A program made the translations under genes and the position numbers. 64,000 bases of DNA from JAUCQB01 sp964586235 (GTDB taxonomy: Bacteria; Planctomycetota; Phycisphaerae; UBA1845; PWPN01), in assembly GCA_964586235.1 (NCBI GenBank), contig CAZPIO010000004.1:1-64000 (forward strand), written 5' to 3'. Below are positions 58,967 to 64,000 of this stretch, one piece after another. The notes beneath the pieces were generated by a model. The model was not told the origin of the DNA. It did no database searches and saw only the letters and a list, made by a program, of their open reading frames with translations. How positions within the stretch are numbered: position 1 is the first letter of the stretch; every line of letters starts with the position of its first letter.

Positions 58967-61900
58967 GTGAAGGAATGCATGCGCAGCCCGCGATTCTTGG
59001 CCGGTGCCGTTTTCGCTGTCGCCTTGAATGGCGCTGCGGTCGCGCAGGTTCTGGTCCTTGAGGATCCCTTGCAGGGATCCAAGATCGGGACCTTCGACGG
59101 CGGAAGCGGACAGTTTGTCATCGGGGGCTGGAAGATCACCAGCAAGGCGGATGCGATCTACTGGCATCTTCCACATACCGTGTACAAAGGCGCTGCGGAG
59201 TTCTCCGTAAAGGGACTGAATCCGAACGAGTGCCGGCCCGGGCTGACGGACAAGTCCGAGCTCTTCCACATGTACGACTACACGTACGAGAACGCTGATA
59301 CCAACTACGGCGGTTACCGGAACAACCCCTTCAAGCACTTCATCCGGAAGATCGGGTGCGACGGCGCCTACAAGAACGTGGTCGACGCTCTGGAACTGGT
59401 CCTGGTAATCGCCCCGAACTACCAGGAGCCGGACACGGGCGTTCTCGGCTGGAACGCCAACACCACGTACGTCTTTCGCGAAGAATGGGGGCCGGACGGA
59501 CAGGGGAACTGCGTTTTCAGAACCTACCGGGACGGCATCCTCCTGAAGACCATGAGCGAGCCCGGGAGTTGGTCTCCGTTTGGACACAGCGTACGCATCG
59601 GGCGGGCCAGGATGGACGAGTGGTCGGGTGCACCGCTCGACGCGATTTTCAGTTACGTGAAGGTCTGGGACATGGAGACGGCCATACCGACCGCGCCCGT
59701 TCTTACCAGTCCCGGCATCGGCAAAACGGTCAACACAATTACCCCGTGCATCCGGTGGGCCTGGACGCCGACGTTCAATCGTTACCAGGTGCGGATCACG
59801 ACCGGCAACAGCCCGACCGCCGGCATCGTCTGGGACTCGGGTGAGGTGATCTCGGTCCGCAACTATGCGGACACCGGGCCCCTGGCGAACCTGGCCAACT
59901 ACTACGCCTGGGTCAGGCTCGGTAACGTCGTCGGATGGACCGGCTGGAGTGCATCCGGCCAGTGGTTCAGGGTCGACACTTCCTACACACCGTTCAACCA
60001 CGGCGTGACGAGCCTCATCGGCAACTCGCTGAGAGACAGCCGAGGCGAGTTCCTCGGTCTTGGCTTCACCTACATGGAAGGCCTCGGCTTCTGCAGAAAC
60101 GATCGCGCCCGCTTCGAAAGCGACCTGGCGTTCATGTCGTCGAGGGGCTTCAACTACATGCGTATTCTCTCGGAAGTGCCCGGGGCGTGCGATCAGGACT
60201 ACTGGTACGGCAGAAGCATCAACGCCTCAACCTACACGTGCCAACACGGGTCTGTTGCCAACGAGTGGCCGGACTACGACCAGCAGTTCAGGGACATGGT
60301 CGACATCGCCTACGACAAGTACGGTTTGCGCACCGAGGTGACCATCTTCGGTGGGGCGGGCGAGTCATTCCCGACCTATGCCGGCCGGCAGGCCCATTGC
60401 CAACGAATCGTGAACCTGATCGCAGGGCGGGAACACAAGATCGCCTATATCGAGATCGCGAATGAAGCCTGGCAGACGGGGTTTCCGTGGCCCCAGGGCA
60501 GAGAGGATCTGCGTGCCCTGTGCAAGTACGTTGCCGACCGTACGGATGTGCTCGTTGCGATCACATCCATGAACGGGACCAACGATGATTTGATGGATCT
60601 CTACCTGGGCAGTGCGGCGGACATCGCGACGGAGCACTTCACTCGGGACACAACCGAGAACAACTGGATCATGGTCAGGGACTGCTGGAGAGTGCAGGAC
60701 GCGGTGAACCTGGGTGTTCCGGCGGTGAGCAGCGATGAGCCGGCCGGTCCCGGCTCGTCGGTGGTGTCGGAAACCGACCCCATCAAGCTCGTCTCGGCTG
60801 CGTGCTTCGCCTGGATCGCCAAGCTGCCATCCTATGTGCTTCATTCGAGAGCCGGGGTGCGCGGCGACTACCGGTTCGAGGACATGGCGGGTGTCAATGA
60901 CTTCAAATACCTCCAGGACATCATCCCTCCGGACGTGGCGAGTTGGGCGCGAAACGACGGCAAGGAATCGGCAGCGCCCTTCACGGTCTATTGCGACGGC
61001 TATGCCAACCAGTACTGGACCGACCCCGGCAGGAGCGGGGCCGTCACCGGCTGCCACAGAAACATCGGCGGGATCAAGTGCCTGGACTTCGTGTGCTACC
61101 CGCAGGGGATTCGCAGCGGAGGAGTCACGCTCGCGGCCAGAAGAGACATGAGCTTCAACGTCTATCATCCCATGACCGGTGAGGTTGTGGACTCAAGAAC
61201 GCTGATCGAGGGCCAGAGTCTCACGCTGCCGCCGGGCCCCGGGGCCTACATCATCAAGGGCACGTTTCCCGGCGGCGACACGAGCCCGCCCGCGCCGGTG
61301 GTCAAGTTCGCGGCCAATCCCGGTGACGAACAGAACGTCTTGACGTGGACCAATCCCAGCGACGCCGATTTCTGGGGAACGAGGATCATCTGTCGGACCG
61401 ATCGGTTTCCGGAATCGGTGGATGACGGCACGGTGGTATGCGACAGCAGGGGCGGTCCAGGGTCAAAGGCGCTGTACGTCCACGCGGGTCTGGCCAACGG
61501 AGCGGCCTGCTACTATGCAGCGTTTGCCTATGACTGTCTGCCGAACTACTCGACGGCTGCGACCGACACGGCAAAGCCGCTGGAAGGTTTGTGCCTTTCG
61601 GACGAATTCACCTATCCCAACGGGGACCTGAACGGCAATGATGGGTGGGCAGGCTCGGCCGGCCCGTACATCCGAATCGCCAACGACACGCTGGCGATCG
61701 AGGGGAGCGCGACCAGTTATGACGCGATCAGGATGGTGAGCTGCTCGGATCCCGGCACCGGTTGCATCAAGGTGTCGGTGAAGGTCCGCAGCGGTGTTGG
61801 CGACGCGACCATGTGGAGCTTGTGGTGCGACGATCCCTCGGGCAAGAATCTGGCCCGCTGGTATGGCGGGGGCACAACGGCCCGCGGCCGGATCGGGGAT

Positions 61901-62347
61901 TCAGGTATCGTGACGGCTCTCCAGACGTTGACCGATGGTTGGGATTATCTGGTGGTCAAGATCGATCCCGCGGCCAACACCTCGGAGTTTCTCCTCAACG
62001 GGACCTCCATCGGTGCGCTCGATCACACCGGCACCGGGGCGGGTGATACCCTGGGCAGGCTCCGGTTCGAGAGCATCGCCAACAGCGAGGCCACCGGCCA
62101 CTATCTGTATTTCGATGACCTGAGGATCGGCGAGCCCTTGATACCGGGCGATTTTGACGGCGATGAAGACGTCGATCAGGAGGATTTCGGTCACCTGCAG
62201 CAGTGCCTGTCTGGAGACGGCGCAAGTGTAGCGCCGCAGTGCCAGAATGCCGATCTGGACCCGGACGGGGACGTGGATCAGCTCGATGTGAGTCGGTTCG
62301 TAGAGTGCATGGGCGGGTCGGGTCAGGCGTCGCCGTGCGCTCAGTAG
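58967..62347 (+). CDS. Large secreted modular glycoside-hydrolase-like protein with dockerin-like C-terminus
   Basis: A 1126-residue protein. Signal peptide (RFLAGAVFAVALNGAAVAQ), a LamG/concanavalin-like domain (~25-235, HMYDYTYENADTNYGGYRN), an Fn3-like domain (~240-340), a TIM-barrel glycosidase-like domain (~345-650) with NYMRILSEVPGACDQDYWYG and HKIAYIEIANEAWQTGFPWP, whose NE pair resembles the acid/base Asn-Glu of clan GH-A, a beta-sandwich, an Fn3-like domain (~770-860), a second LamG-like domain (~870-1050), and a planctomycete dockerin-like tail (PGDFDGDEDVDQEDFGHL and DLDPDGDVDQLDVSRFVECM). It starts with GTG 58967 after AAGGAG. The family within clan GH-A is uncertain. First gene of the divergent operon. 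Confidence 0.8.
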   Translation: MKECMRSPRFLAGAVFAVALNGAAVAQVLVLEDPLQGSKIGTFDGGSGQFVIGGWKITSKADAIYWHLPHTVYKGAAEFSVKGLNPNECRPGLTDKSELFHMYDYTYENADTNYGGYRNNPFKHFIRKIGCDGAYKNVVDALELVLVIAPNYQEPDTGVLGWNANTTYVFREEWGPDGQGNCVFRTYRDGILLKTMSEPGSWSPFGHSVRIGRARMDEWSGAPLDAIFSYVKVWDMETAIPTAPVLTSPGIGKTVNTITPCIRWAWTPTFNRYQVRITTGNSPTAGIVWDSGEVISVRNYADTGPLANLANYYAWVRLGNVVGWTGWSASGQWFRVDTSYTPFNHGVTSLIGNSLRDSRGEFLGLGFTYMEGLGFCRNDRARFESDLAFMSSRGFNYMRILSEVPGACDQDYWYGRSINASTYTCQHGSVANEWPDYDQQFRDMVDIAYDKYGLRTEVTIFGGAGESFPTYAGRQAHCQRIVNLIAGREHKIAYIEIANEAWQTGFPWPQGREDLRALCKYVADRTDVLVAITSMNGTNDDLMDLYLGSAADIATEHFTRDTTENNWIMVRDCWRVQDAVNLGVPAVSSDEPAGPGSSVVSETDPIKLVSAACFAWIAKLPSYVLHSRAGVRGDYRFEDMAGVNDFKYLQDIIPPDVASWARNDGKESAAPFTVYCDGYANQYWTDPGRSGAVTGCHRNIGGIKCLDFVCYPQGIRSGGVTLAARRDMSFNVYHPMTGEVVDSRTLIEGQSLTLPPGPGAYIIKGTFPGGDTSPPAPVVKFAANPGDEQNVLTWTNPSDADFWGTRIICRTDRFPESVDDGTVVCDSRGGPGSKALYVHAGLANGAACYYAAFAYDCLPNYSTAATDTAKPLEGLCLSDEFTYPNGDLNGNDGWAGSAGPYIRIANDTLAIEGSATSYDAIRMVSCSDPGTGCIKVSVKVRSGVGDATMWSLWCDDPSGKNLARWYGGGTTARGRIGDSGIVTALQTLTDGWDYLVVKIDPAANTSEFLLNGTSIGALDHTGTGAGDTLGRLRFESIANSEATGHYLYFDDLRIGEPLIPGDFDGDEDVDQEDFGHLQQCLSGDGASVAPQCQNADLDPDGDVDQLDVSRFVECMGGSGQASPCAQ

Positions 62348-62378
62348 GAATGACCTGCGATTAAGGAGAGAATCAGGC

Positions 62379-63479
62379 ATGAAACGATGGATCTACGTTG
62401 GGCTTGTTGTCTGGTCGCTGACGGGGCCGACGGATGCTGCTCTGCCGCCGATGGGCACCTCGGCCAAAATCCTCAAGCCCACTTTCTTCCCGGGTTGGCA
62501 ATGTCACAACGTTTGTTACCCCTTCGTGATCCCGGAACCGGGCACCGGCAGGTACCGGATGTACTACGCCGGGTCGGCGACGGAGCAGATCAACGACTCC
62601 TTCGCGGATCAGTGGGTGACCGGCTACGTTACCTCCGCTGCGGACACGACGGCCTGGACTTATCCGATCAACTATGAGCAGGTGCTGTTCGCGCGCCGGT
62701 TCATGGAAGGCGACGTTGTTGATCGCGACGAGACGGCGAGTGTCTTCGACTCGATCTATGCCATTGGCGCGTGCTTGATGGTCGAGGGCTCGACCTGGAA
62801 GGTCTGGTACACCGGCTGGAACGGCCAGACCGAGCCGACTGGTCCGGGCACCTGCAAGAAGATCAACTTCCGCATCGGCTACGCCACCTCACCGGACGGC
62901 ATCCGCTGGACCAAGGTTGCCGACTCAGCCGGTGCCGGGGCGGTCCTTGGTCTTGGTCAGGCAGGCGAAGCGGATTCCAAGGGCGCGGCCCATCCACACG
63001 TAATGAAAATCAGCGGCGCCTACCGCATGTGGTACGAGGGCTACGACGGGACCACCTGGCGGCTGATGGCCGCCACCTCATCGGACGGCCAGGCCTGGAC
63101 TAAACAGGGCGTGGTACTCAACCCTGGTGGTGCCGGCAGCCTGGATGAGCGCGGCCTGCGCAACCCGCTGGTACTGAGCAGAAAAGGCTCGTATGAGCTC
63201 TGGTATCAGGGCCAGAGCGCCGCCGCTCCCAACTATCACGTGCTGCGAGCCACCAGCCCGGATGCTTCGACCTGGACCAAGGCGACCGGCGAGGTCACAC
63301 TCCACCCGGACACCGCGCTGACCGGCGACGAGAGCATCCTGGTGGACAGCGCCATCGTCCAGCCCGACGGCAAGGTGCAGGTCTTCTTCGCCAAGCAGAC
63401 CACCAGCTCCAGAACCGCCACGTACGGAACGCTCACCCGGAGGAGCTACTGCATCTACACCGAGGTGGTGAACCCATGA
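62379..63479 (+). CDS. Secreted GH43/GH32-like five-bladed beta-propeller protein
   Basis: A 366-residue protein with a signal peptide (YVGLVVWSLTGPTDAA). Repeated glycosidase-propeller strands are visible: GRYRMYYAGSATEQ, WKVWYTGWNG, GYATSPDGIRWTKVAD, YRMWYEGYDGTTWRLMAATSSDGQAWTKQG, YELWYQGQSAAAPNYHVLRATSPDASTWTK. This is the pattern of GH43/GH32/GH68-type and related GH130-like propellers. The catalytic Asp/Asp/Glu triad cannot be assigned by eye. AAGGAGAG precedes the ATG; it follows the modular protein by 31 bp and overlaps the next ATG (ATGA). Confidence 0.78.
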   Translation: MKRWIYVGLVVWSLTGPTDAALPPMGTSAKILKPTFFPGWQCHNVCYPFVIPEPGTGRYRMYYAGSATEQINDSFADQWVTGYVTSAADTTAWTYPINYEQVLFARRFMEGDVVDRDETASVFDSIYAIGACLMVEGSTWKVWYTGWNGQTEPTGPGTCKKINFRIGYATSPDGIRWTKVADSAGAGAVLGLGQAGEADSKGAAHPHVMKISGAYRMWYEGYDGTTWRLMAATSSDGQAWTKQGVVLNPGGAGSLDERGLRNPLVLSRKGSYELWYQGQSAAAPNYHVLRATSPDASTWTKATGEVTLHPDTALTGDESILVDSAIVQPDGKVQVFFAKQTTSSRTATYGTLTRRSYCIYTEVVNP

Positions 63480-64000
63480 ATATGCGGACACCATCTCAGC
63501 AGCATTCGCGAGGGGGGTTCTACATTGCAGCGATCCTCGTCGCGACACCATGCCTGATCCCGGCCGCGTCCCTCCACGCGGTCACGCCGTCCTGGACGTC
63601 CCCCGACCGCTATCGCATCCTCCTGACCGTGGATCCTCGCGGGCAGAATCGATCCAACTCGCCGGCCTCCGTTACCGTTGATTTCGCCCAGGCACTGGTC
63701 GCCAGAGGAGTCACCGGCACTTTCGACAAGGATACTGTGGAAGTCATCGCCTACGACGCCGCAGGCAACCCGGTGACCTTTGACGCCACGCGGCCCGGAT
63801 ATGAGCAGTACCTGTTGCCCTGGCGGATCGACGCGGCCTACGGAATCAACCAGGTTGCCCTGAGCTTCGTCGTGCCCGACGAAGCTCATACGCAGTACGC
63901 GGTCTACTTCGACACGGCGCAATCCGGGCTCGGCCGGCCGGATCGATATCCCGGCATCGTCGGTGACGGCGATCGCTTCATCGAAGGCTATAAGCGCCGC
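63476..64000 (+). CDS. Secreted FG-GAP-family protein, N-terminal part (gene runs off the window)
   Basis: The frame is open for 175 codons to the window end. The start ATG 63476 overlaps the previous TGA; a second ATG at 63482 is possible. A signal peptide (GFYIAAILVATPCLIPAASLHA) is followed by a beta-domain that closely follows the N-terminal domain of the FG-GAP protein at 34222: TPSWTSPDRYRILLTVDPRG, SPASVTVDFAQAL, AYDAAGNPVTFDATRP, VVPDEAHTQYAVYFDT and YPGIVGDGDRFIEGYK. DxDxDG blades would follow beyond the window; they are not seen here. Confidence 0.8.
   Translation, partial: MNMRTPSQQHSRGGFYIAAILVATPCLIPAASLHAVTPSWTSPDRYRILLTVDPRGQNRSNSPASVTVDFAQALVARGVTGTFDKDTVEVIAYDAAGNPVTFDATRPGYEQYLLPWRIDAAYGINQVALSFVVPDEAHTQYAVYFDTAQSGLGRPDRYPGIVGDGDRFIEGYKRR

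Overview
The window is GC-rich, gene-dense bacterial DNA that looks like the chromosome of an anaerobic planctomycete, probably Phycisphaerae-like. The signs are TAT-signal Gfo/Idh/MocA oxidoreductases, DUF4838 proteins, FG-GAP proteins, a Cys4 zinc ribbon on a membrane anchor, a dockerin-like Ca-binding tail, sulfatase and sialidase folds, and many carbohydrate-active enzymes. I saw no tRNA, rRNA, CRISPR array, transposase or phage gene. The taxonomy is inferred from protein style only.

Left edge (1-4917, + strand): the 3' end of an ECF sigma factor with its presumed membrane partner, a GH29 fucosidase, and a membrane histidine kinase. The kinase carries a GGVENPL heptad like the quinone-sensing heptad of RegB/PrrB.

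Energy block (5195-16769, - strand): an 11-gene operon read right to left. It encodes a soluble HdrCB-like Fe-S protein, EtfB, EtfA, a membrane Etf:menaquinone-oxidoreductase-like protein (EMO/DUF3483 type), HdrA, MvhD, the [NiFe]-hydrogenase small and large subunits, a hydrogenase maturation protease, a lone cyclic-nucleotide-binding domain and a lone receiver domain. Together these could join H2, flavin bifurcation through HdrA and/or Etf, and the quinone pool in one apparatus. I consider this the most interesting system here. It is preceded by about 670 nt without a convincing gene, holding a good promoter with a palindrome at +1 and a 105-nt inverted repeat.

Sugar blocks (17443-64000): (i) a truncated sulfatase, a Gfo/Idh protein, an FGGY kinase, a FucI-like isomerase and a CehA/McbA metallohydrolase (- strand); (ii) a six-hairpin glycosidase-like protein and an unknown secreted protein (+); (iii) a Gfo/Idh, TIM-barrel epimerase, FG-GAP, DUF4838 and zinc-ribbon series (-); (iv) a second CehA/McbA protein, a zinc-site-less MDR dehydrogenase and an NHL propeller (+); (v) a second DUF4838 protein and third Gfo/Idh protein (-) facing a + operon of sialidase, six-hairpin glycosidase, DapA-like aldolase, UroD-like protein and GH38 mannosidase; (vi) a sodium/solute symporter and a GntR/LacI-type regulator (-), divergent from a + operon of a 1126-residue modular GH-like protein, a GH43/GH32-like propeller and an FG-GAP paralogue cut by the window end. 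The theme is uptake and breakdown of fucose- and mannose-containing, possibly sulfated, glycans.

Non-coding structure: a palindromic MITE/REP-like element of about 210-228 bp occurs twice in opposite orientation (4944-5171 and 33991-34199). Smaller hairpin elements lie at 19458-19553 and 24324-24339. Two inverted operator-like arms lie between the GntR/LacI regulator and its divergent operon (58429-58570).
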